5,805 nt of DNA from an uncultured Treponema sp. GTDB lineage: Bacteria; Spirochaetota; Spirochaetia; Treponematales; Treponemataceae. The notes under the pieces were generated by a model. That model ran no database searches, had not been told where the DNA came from, and worked only from the letters and a program-made list of their open reading frames with translations. This document shows, in pieces, positions 1-5,805 of the stretch (position 1 is the first letter of the stretch; each line of letters begins with the position of its first letter). The DNA lies in the NCBI GenBank assembly GCA_946538795.1, contig CAMNGY010000120.1, positions 1 to 5,805 of the forward strand. Reading direction: 5' to 3'. Both the position numbers and the translations under genes were made by a program.

Positions 1-1031
1 CGGTAGCGGATTCCGTGTATTTTCAGGTAGCTGCCCGCATGCTCCATCTCCTGGGAAAGCGTGATCCACTCGTGTCCCCGGCTCAGGGAAATACGGAAAA
101 AAGCGGAGAACGCCTTTGTGATCTCCACAACCTCTTCCATATCGTTATCCTCAGCAAGCCATACAATAGTATCCAGGGTGTTGTACAGGAAATGAGGTGT
201 TATCTGTGCCTGAAGGGCTTTCATTTCCGCTTTCTGAAGGTTCTTCTGCTCACGCACATTCTCATCTATAAGGGACTGTATGTGGCTGGCCATGGTATTC
301 AGATTCTCCGCAAGGTGATCCAGCTCCTCGACGCAGGGAGGCATGGCCCTTGCCTTCAAGTCCCCGCTCGCAATCCTGGAGGACAGGATCTCCATGTCGC
401 GCACAGGGCGCCCAATCCTTCGGGACAGAACGGAAAACGCATACATCGCTATAAGAAACGCAATCCCGCTTATGGCAAGCTGTATGAGGAAGAGATTGAA
501 CGACCAGATGCGTATGCTCATGTTGGCCGACTCCGCAGATTCTATTTCTGCCACGATGTACTCCTGAAGGACATCATTCAGGACAGATGAAACTCCACGT
601 ATCTGTTCCATTACCTCCTCATTCTTTGAGACTGGCTCATGGTTCACAATCTGCTCACCCAGCATCACCACATACTTTTCAAGCGTCTTTTCCGTCCTGC
701 TCGCAACCTCGAGTATTTCAAGGCCGTTTTCCGAAGTCTCCTCCATCATCCCTGCTATTCCAATACGTACTTCACGGAGGAGAAGGTACTGCCTTCCGTC
801 ATTGAATGACTTCAGGCCGGATACGACCTCCCAAATCTCATCCTCCAGCTCATCCTTGGCAACTTTTCTCAGGCTGTTGGCAGAACTTACATTCATGATG
901 ATACGGTCATAGCGTACCGTATACAGGCGGAATACGACGACTGAATATATGGTCGGAACGAGCATAAGCAATATGATGACCACGATGGCCGACCTAAGGC
1001 TTTTTTTCAGGCTCTTCGATTTCTTTTCCAT
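1..1031 (-). CDS. Sensor histidine kinase, YesM/LytS (His_kinase) family, 3' end cut by window
   Basis: 343 codons are visible, and the gene continues past the left edge. Residues 14-34 form a first membrane helix after a Lys-rich start. Residues 35-177 would be periplasmic and look entirely helical (many Glu/Lys/Leu heptad-like stretches, few Gly/Pro). Residues 178-202 form a second membrane helix. A HAMP domain follows at about 199-250 (RRIGRPV, then EELDHLAENLNTM), then a short coiled coil and the His_kinase box QAQITPHFLYNTLDTI with the phospho-acceptor His280. The segment ending YLKIHGIRY also matches this family. The HATPase domain is not in the window. The ATG at 1031 is chosen because an in-frame stop lies six codons upstream. 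Only a weak purine-rich site (AGAAG, 6 nt spacing) precedes it. It starts 21 nt after the binding-lipoprotein gene, so the two are probably co-transcribed. Such kinases usually pair with an AraC-type regulator, expected beyond the left edge. The family call is firm; the ligand is unknown. Confidence 0.9.
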   Translation of the reverse strand, partial: MEKKSKSLKKSLRSAIVVIILLMLVPTIYSVVVFRLYTVRYDRIIMNVSSANSLRKVAKDELEDEIWEVVSGLKSFNDGRQYLLLREVRIGIAGMMEETSENGLEILEVASRTEKTLEKYVVMLGEQIVNHEPVSKNEEVMEQIRGVSSVLNDVLQEYIVAEIESAESANMSIRIWSFNLFLIQLAISGIAFLIAMYAFSVLSRRIGRPVRDMEILSSRIASGDLKARAMPPCVEELDHLAENLNTMASHIQSLIDENVREQKNLQKAEMKALQAQITPHFLYNTLDTIVWLAEDNDMEEVVEITKAFSAFFRISLSRGHEWITLSQEMEHAGSYLKIHGIRY

Positions 1032-1052
1032 AATGCACTTCTGCTCTCAAAC

Positions 1053-2069
1053 TCAGTACTTACGCCTGGCAAGACCGGAAAGGTCATCATATTCCGTGAA
1101 TACTTTTCCTACAACAATCGTGGACTTAGGTATTTCCGTCCCTCGGGCAAGCCGTTTTGCCAGATCCATCACGACATCCCCCTGTTCAGGATTGCACTCA
1201 ACCACACAGTTTATGAGGCCTTCCTTAAGCCTGTCCACGGCCTCCTGCTGCGCATCCACGGTAACAACCGTGACGGGGCTGCCCACCCCTGTAGGTATGC
1301 CATGCTTTTCCAGCACATCCAGCAGTCCCAGCGTCATTCCGTCGTTGCAGGAAAAAACGACGTCGATATTCTCACCCCCGATCCTGAAGCCTTTTCCTTC
1401 CGAAAGTATTTTCCGGGCTATTTCCTCTCCCCTGCTCCTCATGAAGTCGCCGCTCTCCGAACAGATAATCCGGAAACGAGAATCTTTGTCCAAGACATCC
1501 CGGAACCCCTCTATGCGGCCATCGGATGCGGAAGCCCCGTCAGTTCCCCTCAGCTCAAAGACGTTTATCTGGCATTCCTCCCCTTTGTATTTGTCGCGCA
1601 GAAAAAGGGCCGCCTGCCTGCCTTCCTCACGGCTGTCCGTACCCACATAGCCGGCGTACAGACCGTCATATTCCGCATTAATCTTCCTGTCGCATACGAT
1701 GACCGGTATGCCCGCATCCTTCGCCTCCACAAGGACGTTCCGCCATCCGTCCTGCACGATGGGGACGAACACGATGACGTCAACCTGGTACATTATGAAA
1801 GTCCGTATTGCCTTTATCTGGTTTTCCTGTTTCTGCTCGGCATTCGTGTACAAAAGCTGAATTCCGGCCTTCTGGGCAGCCGCCTGCATGTCCTTCGTAT
1901 TGTATATGCGCCATGCGCTCTCAGCCCCTATCTGCGAAAAGCCCACTATAATTCGTTCGCTACCTTCGGAACCGGGACTTTCCCTGAAAGCAGGTACCTT
2001 GTCTTTGGAGGAGCAGGCCGCAAGGCCGATCAGAAGAATGGCAGCGAGAAAGAGAGAGCTGACTTTCAT
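1053..2069 (-). CDS. YtfQ-like periplasmic sugar-binding lipoprotein (type 1 periplasmic binding fold)
   Basis: 338 residues. A signal peptide (residues 1-18) ends in a lipobox, IGLAAC, making Cys19 the predicted lipidated residue, so the mature protein should be membrane-anchored. The rest follows the E. coli galactofuranose binder YtfQ closely from memory: VGFSQIGAESAWR (42-54), AEQKQENQIKAIRTF (77-91), FVPIVQDGW (101-109), VIVCDR (123-128), ELRGTDGAS (172-180), SESGDFMRSRG (204-214) and CNDGMTLGLLDVLE (241-254). Length is normal for the family. The ligand is likely galactofuranose, galactose or a related sugar, but this is inferred. No ATPase or permease gene is adjacent. The next gene is a sensor kinase, so a sensing role is as plausible as transport. 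The start is set by the signal peptide; no Shine-Dalgarno sequence precedes it, and a TATAAT box lies 7 nt upstream. Stop TGA at 1053. Confidence 0.9.
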   Translation of the reverse strand: MKVSSLFLAAILLIGLAACSSKDKVPAFRESPGSEGSERIIVGFSQIGAESAWRIYNTKDMQAAAQKAGIQLLYTNAEQKQENQIKAIRTFIMYQVDVIVFVPIVQDGWRNVLVEAKDAGIPVIVCDRKINAEYDGLYAGYVGTDSREEGRQAALFLRDKYKGEECQINVFELRGTDGASASDGRIEGFRDVLDKDSRFRIICSESGDFMRSRGEEIARKILSEGKGFRIGGENIDVVFSCNDGMTLGLLDVLEKHGIPTGVGSPVTVVTVDAQQEAVDRLKEGLINCVVECNPEQGDVVMDLAKRLARGTEIPKSTIVVGKVFTEYDDLSGLARRKY

Positions 2070-2076
2070 GGATTCT

Positions 2077-2082
2077 ATTATA
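2077..2082 (-). promoter_or_regulatory. Candidate -10 box for the binding-lipoprotein/kinase operon
   Basis: On the minus strand this reads TATAAT, a perfect sigma-70 -10 consensus, embedded in an AT-rich run just downstream of the lptG terminator. The -35 region at the expected distance (TGGCGG at 2100-2105) is poor. Transcription would begin about 7 nt downstream, at or next to the ATG (2069), which would give a leaderless message. The match may be chance, but the position between a terminator and a new operon supports it. Confidence 0.45.
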
Positions 2083-2106
2083 TACCAGGAGGCAGACTTC
2101 CGCCAG

Positions 2107-2133
2107 AAAAAAAGCCTGCAGCACAGCTCCAGG
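2107..2133 (-). terminator. Rho-independent terminator after lptG
   Basis: In the minus-strand transcript CCTG and CAGG pair around a G/G mismatch, then AGC and GCT pair over a TGT loop. The hairpin is followed by C and seven T residues. It begins 17 nt after the lptG stop codon, which fits the end of the dut-lptF-lptG cluster. The stem is short and interrupted, so efficiency may be partial. Confidence 0.6.
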
Positions 2134-2151
2134 AAATGCCGGCACAGCTCC
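2121..2151 (-). repeat. Exact 10-bp direct repeat, 21-bp period, upstream of the sugar-sensor operon
   Basis: On the minus strand GGAGCTGTGC occurs twice (2142-2151 and 2121-2130), separated by 11 nt, so the repeats sit two helical turns apart. If transcription starts near 2070 they lie at about -72 to -81 and -51 to -60. Same-face direct repeats here would suit an AraC-type activator, which is inference. The proximal copy is also part of the terminator stem and the distal one touches the lptG stop codon, so other constraints act on it. Confidence 0.4.
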
Positions 2152-3221
2152 TATGTTCTCGTATAGCGGATAAGGCCCAGGCTCAGGAAAATGAAGAAAA
2201 TGACGGGGAACCAGCCCCCGAATGCAGGCGGAACCGTGCCGAACCTGGCCATGAGCATCGTGATCATCTGCATCACGTAAAACAGAACAACCGAAGAGAT
2301 GCAGAGCCCCAGACTGACCAGAAGCACGTTCTTCCTCGTCTTCCCGCTCAACGCCACGGCAAGCAGGACTACGACGGTGACAACCATGGGAAAGGAGAAC
2401 TTTTTATAGTATCCGGCCTTCGCATCGCTGGAAGGAAGCCCAGACTTCTCCAGCCTCTTTATGTACTCCCTGGCTTCTGCGGCGCTTACTTCCTCGACAT
2501 TTATGGCGGTGCTCTTAAAGGATTCCGGGGGCTCCGTAAGCCTGAAAAGATGGTCATAGTCTGCATCCCCGGCGACATATCCCCCGGCCTCTTTCCTATA
2601 AAAGACGCTCCGCCCCAGCTTCCAGTGGTCATAATCCCACTCAGCAGTTTCGGCATAGAGAAGCCCGTCAAAGCCCCTGCCGCTGTCACGGTACAGCACG
2701 AAGAGGGAAAGGAGCATGCTGTTGGCGCTGTCAAAGAATTCCGCCTTGTAGACCATCTTTCCGGCCTCGCTTATAACCACGACATCCGTGTTGTTGAAGT
2801 TCTTTTCGTTGTGAAGGGCGGCATCCTGCATTCTGACCTTTTCCGCATAAGTCCTGGTGACCAGCCTGTCATCCAGGAAAAACATGGCTATGCTCATGAA
2901 AACAGATATGACCAGAAGCGGCATGGTAAAGCGGAATATCGAAATGCCGGAGGCAAACAGGGCAAGCAGCTCGTTCCTGGCATAGAAGTCGCTCAGCATA
3001 TATGCCGTCGCGAACAGCACTGAAATGGGAAGGGAGTACCACAGGCTTTTAGGGACATAATACAGCAGGATCTTTGCGACCAGAGCAGGCTCGGCTTCAT
3101 TGGATATATAGCCCCAGATGTTCATGAGCAAATCCGTAAGAAGGAGAATCAAGGTGAAAAAAGCCAGGGACGCCATAAAAATGGCGAAGAACCTTTTGAG
3201 CATGTAAATAGCCAGTCTCAT
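2151..3221 (-). CDS. lptG: LptG-like permease (YjgP/YjgQ family), second subunit of the pair
   Basis: 356 residues, the usual family length. Membrane helices fall at about 11-35, 52-75, 95-116, 276-293, 296-318 and 335-352, giving the expected three-plus-three arrangement around a periplasmic beta-jellyroll region (about 118-250). The motif ARNELLALFASGIS (81-94) corresponds to the conserved E-L-x-x-x-x-A-S-G segment after helix 2. EAREYIKRLEKSGL (249-262), followed by YYKKFSFPM, resembles the LptG stretch leading into helix 4. In the family, LptF and LptG form the transmembrane part of LptB2FG, which extracts lipopolysaccharide from the inner membrane for transfer to the Lpt bridge; LptB and LptC are not in this window. 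The ATG at 3221 overlaps the lptF stop as ATGA and has a good Shine-Dalgarno site. Longer in-frame starts reaching 3557 would run inside lptF and lack family similarity. F versus G is assigned by order and the pre-helix-4 segment. Confidence 0.88.
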   Translation of the reverse strand: MRLAIYMLKRFFAIFMASLAFFTLILLLTDLLMNIWGYISNEAEPALVAKILLYYVPKSLWYSLPISVLFATAYMLSDFYARNELLALFASGISIFRFTMPLLVISVFMSIAMFFLDDRLVTRTYAEKVRMQDAALHNEKNFNNTDVVVISEAGKMVYKAEFFDSANSMLLSLFVLYRDSGRGFDGLLYAETAEWDYDHWKLGRSVFYRKEAGGYVAGDADYDHLFRLTEPPESFKSTAINVEEVSAAEAREYIKRLEKSGLPSSDAKAGYYKKFSFPMVVTVVVLLAVALSGKTRKNVLLVSLGLCISSVVLFYVMQMITMLMARFGTVPPAFGGWFPVIFFIFLSLGLIRYTRT

Positions 3222-4885
3222 TTTTTCCTCAGCGCCAGATAAAGAAGCAGGCCGATCAGTCCTATGAAGAAGTTTGGTCCCCACATCATCCAGAATCCGT
3301 TCCATCCGCTCCTTACGCCAAACATCTGCCCAAGGATGCTGGCCGCCCAGTATGCGACCGAAATGATGATTCCGAAAATCATTCCCAGGGTTTGCCCGTC
3401 CCTCTTGCCGAATATCAGGGCAAGGGGAAAAGCAAGCAGAGCAAAAAAGATAGAGCCGAACGGGAGGGAGAATTTCTTGGCGAACTCCAGGTTGTAGCGG
3501 TTCATCATCTTGTACTTTACGCTTTCGTCCTTTTTCATGATCTGTATTATCTTCCACAGATCGTAGGAGGTCATTTCCCGGGGCTGCACCCCTTCGCTCG
3601 GAATCAGGATGGAATCAAAAACATTCAGCTGTATCTTCTGGGACTCAAACACATCAAAGCTTCTTGTGTACGTCCTGTCCACCTCCAGGACAGTCGCACC
3701 CGACATGCTGAACTGCATCAGGATCCCAGGCTCGTCCGACTTGACAACCTCGCTCCTTCCGGTGATTATGACCCTGTCGCGGTCAGAGGAATCCTTGTCG
3801 AATATCACCAGGTCAGTTATAACGCCTTCTTCGTCCACACCTCCGATCGCCATTGTTGTCCCGTTCATGTGCTTGACGGAATTCGCCTCTACCTCCACTG
3901 CAGGGTCGTTTTGGATTATCTCTTTACGAAGGCGGTTATACTTCAGAAGCCCCAATGGCAGGAAATAATCGTTCATTGCAAAGCCCAAAAGAGAAATCAA
4001 AAGCCCCATAATCATGACCGGAACGGCTATGAACGAATAGCGGATGCCGCTCGCCCTGAGGATAAGGATCTCGTTGTCCGTCGCCATGCGCCCTATGCAC
4101 ATGAGGAAGCCTACGAGCGTCGCAAAAGGAGCGGACTGGGCCACAATGGACGGCAGGCTGTAGACGATGAGCTGGATGACTTTGCCGACCGGAACCCGTT
4201 GCCGCAGGACAGTCTCCGCAAGTAGCAGAATTTGATTCACGAAGAACACGACAAAGAAAAAAGCAAAGCAGATTGCAAAATAAAGGAACAGCTCCTTAAC
4301 CAGGTAAAAAAGAAGGACCCTGTTTCCAAGAGGCCGTTCCTTCTTGTTTGAGGTTTCTTTGGCCGGCACATCATGCGGCAGGATCGTATCAGGAACCGGC
4401 GTAACTGACTGAGGCTCACAAGGCTCTGCAGATTCTGGGGCATCCGATACCGCTACTTGAGGCTCTTCATTCGCAAGGGGTGAATCGGGCAGCGCAAGTT
4501 CAGGCTGAGCGGCAAGAGGAACTTCAGCCTCTTGCAAAATGGGTTCAGGCGACTCCGGAGCAACTGCTACCTCAGTCTGAGGAACAGAGACCTCCGAAGC
4601 AGGGGGTGAATATGCCGGCATCACCTCAGACTGGGGAGGAACAACGACTTTTCCGCTTTGCCGCCGCCTTTCCTCCGCAAGGTGATCCTTGAGCATCGCT
4701 ATGTCATTAACGGAAAGGGATGCGAACGATTCAGGAACCTGTTCCTTCCGCCTCAGATCCTCAATGAGCTTTCTTCTGCTCTTAACGGAATCTATCGTGA
4801 TTCTTGAAGCACGGCCTGTCCTTGCAGGCTTTCTGACAGAGGAGGTCTTTTGAATTTTTATCTCTTCAAGGAAGTCTAGATCCAT
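3218..4885 (-). CDS. lptF: LptF-like permease (YjgP/YjgQ family) with long N-terminal cytoplasmic extension
   Basis: 555 residues from the chosen ATG, against roughly 360-430 for typical members. The permease domain starts near residue 190: FYLVKELFLYF resembles the start of E. coli LptF. Helices lie at about 200-225, 236-266, 285-305, 473-493, 498-518 and 533-552. DNEILILRASGIRYS (270-284) is the conserved motif after helix 2, the periplasmic jellyroll spans about 306-445, and MTSYDLWKI (438-446) matches the pre-helix-4 region. Residues 1-76 are charged and helix-prone (SRRKLIEDLRRKEQ, then AMLKDHLAEERRRQ). Residues 81-175 are about one fifth Pro, with many Glu, Val and Ala. The extension should be cytoplasmic. 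No ATG, GTG or TTG codon lies near the domain boundary, so the extension is part of the protein. A GTG at 4996 would overlap dut by 73 nt and is disfavoured. The GGAG before 4885 is only 2 nt away, so the exact start is uncertain. The gene ends in the ATGA overlap with lptG. Confidence 0.85.
   Translation of the reverse strand: MDLDFLEEIKIQKTSSVRKPARTGRASRITIDSVKSRRKLIEDLRRKEQVPESFASLSVNDIAMLKDHLAEERRRQSGKVVVPPQSEVMPAYSPPASEVSVPQTEVAVAPESPEPILQEAEVPLAAQPELALPDSPLANEEPQVAVSDAPESAEPCEPQSVTPVPDTILPHDVPAKETSNKKERPLGNRVLLFYLVKELFLYFAICFAFFFVVFFVNQILLLAETVLRQRVPVGKVIQLIVYSLPSIVAQSAPFATLVGFLMCIGRMATDNEILILRASGIRYSFIAVPVMIMGLLISLLGFAMNDYFLPLGLLKYNRLRKEIIQNDPAVEVEANSVKHMNGTTMAIGGVDEEGVITDLVIFDKDSSDRDRVIITGRSEVVKSDEPGILMQFSMSGATVLEVDRTYTRSFDVFESQKIQLNVFDSILIPSEGVQPREMTSYDLWKIIQIMKKDESVKYKMMNRYNLEFAKKFSLPFGSIFFALLAFPLALIFGKRDGQTLGMIFGIIISVAYWAASILGQMFGVRSGWNGFWMMWGPNFFIGLIGLLLYLALRKK
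3226..3231 (-). promoter_or_regulatory. Ribosome binding site of lptG
   Basis: TGAGGA on the minus strand lies 4 nt before the lptG ATG, inside the last codons of lptF. Together with the ATGA overlap it fixes the lptG start and points to translational coupling of the two subunits. Confidence 0.7.
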
Positions 4886-4923
4886 CGCTCCAGAGGCAAG
4901 TTCTGCGGGACATTCGCACGGCC

Positions 4924-5370
4924 CTACGCCAGGCCCGTGCTTCCGAACCCTCCGTCCCCCCGCTCGCTGGCCGAAAGGGAACTGCTTGTTTCCCACGAAG
5001 CCGTAATCGTTGGAGCGACTACGATTTGGGCTATTCTGTCACTAGGACGAATGATGAAATCCTCCTTTGAAAGATTGACAAGAAGGACTTTAAGTTCCCC
5101 CCGGTAGTCGCTGTCTATTGTTCCAGGAGAATTCAGAACCGTAATCCCATTCTTGAAAGCTAATCCGCTGCGAGGTCTGACCTGAATTTCAAAGCCGGAA
5201 GGAATCTCAAAAAAAAGTCCGGTAGGAACAAGGATTCGCTCAAGCGGGGACAATACGATTTCTTTTTCAATAAAGGCACAGACATCGGCCCCAGCGGCAC
5301 CTGCCGTCTTATAGACAGGCAGGGTCGCCCCCTCATTTGCCAGGACCTTTATTTTTACATTGTCAAGCAT
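4924..5370 (-). CDS. dut: Deoxyuridine 5'-triphosphate nucleotidohydrolase (dUTPase)
   Basis: 148 residues, normal for the homotrimeric all-beta dUTPases. The enzyme hydrolyses dUTP to dUMP and pyrophosphate in the cytoplasm, keeping uracil out of DNA and supplying the dTMP precursor. All five family motifs are visible: GAAGADVCA (24-32), RPRSGLA (65-71), [17 protein letters not shown] (83-99; catalytic Asp86 and deoxyribose-facing Tyr89 by analogy to E. coli), [11 protein letters not shown] (108-118), and [10 protein letters not shown] at the C-terminus (137-146; Phe142 would stack on uracil). The ATG at 5370 is preferred because GGTGG lies 5 nt upstream and the sequence [10 protein letters not shown] is family-like. 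A GTG at 5379 would add three residues and cannot be excluded. It is the first gene of the cluster, 38 nt ahead of lptF, and lies downstream of the receiver's terminator, so it needs its own promoter in 5380-5463, where I see no clear consensus. Confidence 0.95.
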   Translation of the reverse strand: MLDNVKIKVLANEGATLPVYKTAGAAGADVCAFIEKEIVLSPLERILVPTGLFFEIPSGFEIQVRPRSGLAFKNGITVLNSPGTIDSDYRGELKVLLVNLSKEDFIIRPSDRIAQIVVAPTITASWETSSSLSASERGDGGFGSTGLA

Positions 5371-5375
5371 AATAT

Positions 5376-5380
5376 CCACC
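5376..5380 (-). promoter_or_regulatory. Likely ribosome binding site of dut
   Basis: GGTGG on the minus strand, 5 nt before the ATG at 5370, is one mismatch from GGAGG. It also contains the competing GTG start at 5379, so it decides between the two starts in favour of 5370. Confidence 0.5.
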
Positions 5381-5463
5381 CAACCAAATTTTCGGAAAAA
5401 ACGGGGATGAAATTAACAGGACCTTGCACAAGCTTTTTTGTTTATGGACAACGCTCTCCGAAT

Positions 5464-5494
5464 AAAAAAACACAGGCGCATCGCACCTGTGTTT
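5464..5494 (-). terminator. Strong rho-independent terminator of the response-regulator transcript
   Basis: In the minus-strand transcript AAACACAGGTGC pairs with GCGCCTGTGTTT over a 3-nt GAT loop, a 12-bp stem with one U-G wobble, followed by an unbroken T run. Read on the plus strand the wobble becomes a C/A mismatch and the downstream side lacks a T tract, so it works for minus-strand genes. It sits 122 nt beyond the receiver stop codon and upstream of dut, separating the two transcription units. Confidence 0.85.
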
Positions 5495-5577
5495 ACAGAG
5501 AAAACATCCAACCAACAATCACCAACACACAGAAAAATCTGTTGATGAAAGACTAAGGGGAAAGAAAGATTTTAAAT

Positions 5578-5610
5578 GCACAGGCAGGCAATATGCTTAC
5601 CTACCTGTGC
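5578..5610 (-). ncRNA. Stem-loop in the response-regulator 3' UTR (possible first terminator or stabilising hairpin)
   Basis: Six nt after the receiver stop the minus-strand transcript reads GCACAGGTAGGTAA, a 5-nt loop, then TTGCCTGCCTGTGC: a 14-bp stem with two U-G wobbles. On the plus strand both wobbles would be C/A mismatches. The sequence after it is U-rich but broken (ATTTAAAATCTTTCTTT), so it is a weaker terminator than the one at 5464-5494, or an mRNA 3'-end protecting hairpin. Confidence 0.6.
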
Positions 5611-5616
5611 CACCAC

Positions 5617-5805
5617 CTATTTAAGGGAAGCAGAAATCCTTTCCAAGACCTTCTTACGATCCAACGGTTTGACGATGTAATTCTTCGCACCAGCAAGAAG
5701 GGATTTCTTAACAAGCTCCTCCTTACCAAGAGCGCTGACCATCACCACACGGGCATTCTTGTCAAATGCGACAATCTGCTCCAAGGCCGTAATTCCATCC
5801 ATACG
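5617..5805 (-). CDS. CheY-like response regulator receiver domain, C-terminal part (5' end outside window)
   Basis: The last 62 residues and TAG stop are visible. The fragment opens with RMDGITALEQI, the M-D-G segment that follows the phospho-acceptor Asp in receivers; that Asp itself lies outside the window. VVMVSALG holds the conserved switch Ser (visible residue 24). AGAKNYIVKPLDRKKVLERI holds the conserved Lys-Pro (46-47) and the final helix. The protein ends immediately after the receiver fold, so there is no C-terminal output domain; a domain ahead of the receiver cannot be excluded. A CheY-type motility switch or a phospho-relay protein are both possible. The ending resembles spirochaete CheY-like proteins from memory, which is a weak taxonomic hint. 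It is transcribed separately from dut because a strong terminator lies between them. Confidence 0.9.
   Translation of the reverse strand, partial: RMDGITALEQIVAFDKNARVVMVSALGKEELVKKSLLAGAKNYIVKPLDRKKVLERISASLK

Noticed and set aside
15..590. 191-codon plus-strand open frame at the left edge
   Set aside because: It lies opposite the histidine kinase in the aligned register; the kinase HAMP and His box are unmistakable.
1302..3023. 573-codon plus-strand open frame across two minus-strand genes
   Set aside because: Its codons align exactly opposite the sense codons of the lipoprotein and lptG, so it stays open simply because those genes avoid TTA, CTA and TCA. It crosses an intergenic region and terminator, and its product is not protein-like. 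The minus-strand genes have clear family motifs.
3222..3557. N-terminal extension of LptG starting at 3557
   Set aside because: It would overlap lptF by over 300 nt, has no membrane-protein or family character, and the ATG at 3221 has a proper ribosome binding site and ATGA coupling.
3392..4225. 277-codon plus-strand open frame opposite lptF
   Set aside because: Same antisense register effect; the sense strand encodes the recognisable permease domain.
4886..4996. LptF start at the GTG at 4996
   Set aside because: It would overlap the dut coding end by 73 nt and adds a Gly/Arg/Pro/Cys-rich segment that looks like out-of-frame dut sequence. The ATG at 4885 leaves a normal 38-nt gap.
5440..5462. 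Plus-strand hairpin plus T run (CTTG-CA-CAAG then T6)
   Set aside because: The stem is 4 bp with a 2-nt loop, too small to fold, and no plus-strand gene needs a terminator here.
5496..5530. GT-rich minus-strand stretch as a possible G-quadruplex
   Set aside because: Only three closely spaced GG pairs are present, too few for even a two-layer quadruplex.

Overview
All recognisable genes in this window lie on the minus strand, so biological order runs from high to low coordinates. The set is a CheY-like receiver, dUTPase, an LptF/LptG permease pair, a YtfQ-like sugar-binding lipoprotein and a YesM/LytS-type sensor kinase. Base composition looks close to half G+C by eye. The receiver's C-terminal style and the lipoprotein/kinase pair fit a diderm spirochaete, most likely a Treponema-like bacterium. 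This taxonomic call is inference from protein style only, since there is no rRNA or other marker in the window.

Right end (5464-5805): the last 62 residues of a CheY-type response regulator, cut by the window edge. Its 3' UTR holds a wobble-containing stem-loop and, further on, a strong intrinsic terminator with a T7 run. Both hairpins pair well only in the minus-strand transcript.

Middle (2107-5380): a three-gene cluster. dut (dUTPase, all five motifs present) is followed after 38 nt by lptF. lptF then overlaps lptG in an ATGA stop/start. An intrinsic terminator closes the cluster at 2107-2133. The LptF protein carries an unusual N-terminal cytoplasmic extension of about 190 residues: a basic helical part followed by a Pro/Glu/Ala/Val-rich linker. 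Only after it does the recognisable permease domain begin. LptF and LptG normally form the inner-membrane part of the LptB2FG extractor, which pulls lipopolysaccharide from the inner membrane.

Left end (1-2105): a sugar-sensing pair. A periplasmic binding lipoprotein resembling the galactofuranose/galactose binder YtfQ is followed 21 nt later by a membrane histidine kinase. The kinase has two membrane helices, a roughly 140-residue external domain that looks all-helical, a HAMP domain and the His_kinase box; its ATPase domain lies outside the window. No transporter gene separates the two, so the lipoprotein may serve as a sensor subunit for the kinase. A perfect TATAAT only 7 nt ahead of the lipoprotein ATG, with no Shine-Dalgarno sequence, suggests a leaderless message. 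An exact 10-bp direct repeat with a 21-bp period lies just upstream.

No mobile element, CRISPR array, tRNA or rRNA was seen. The longest gene-free stretch (5371-5616, 246 nt) is covered by the terminator, hairpin and RBS entries; I could not make a confident promoter call for dut within it.
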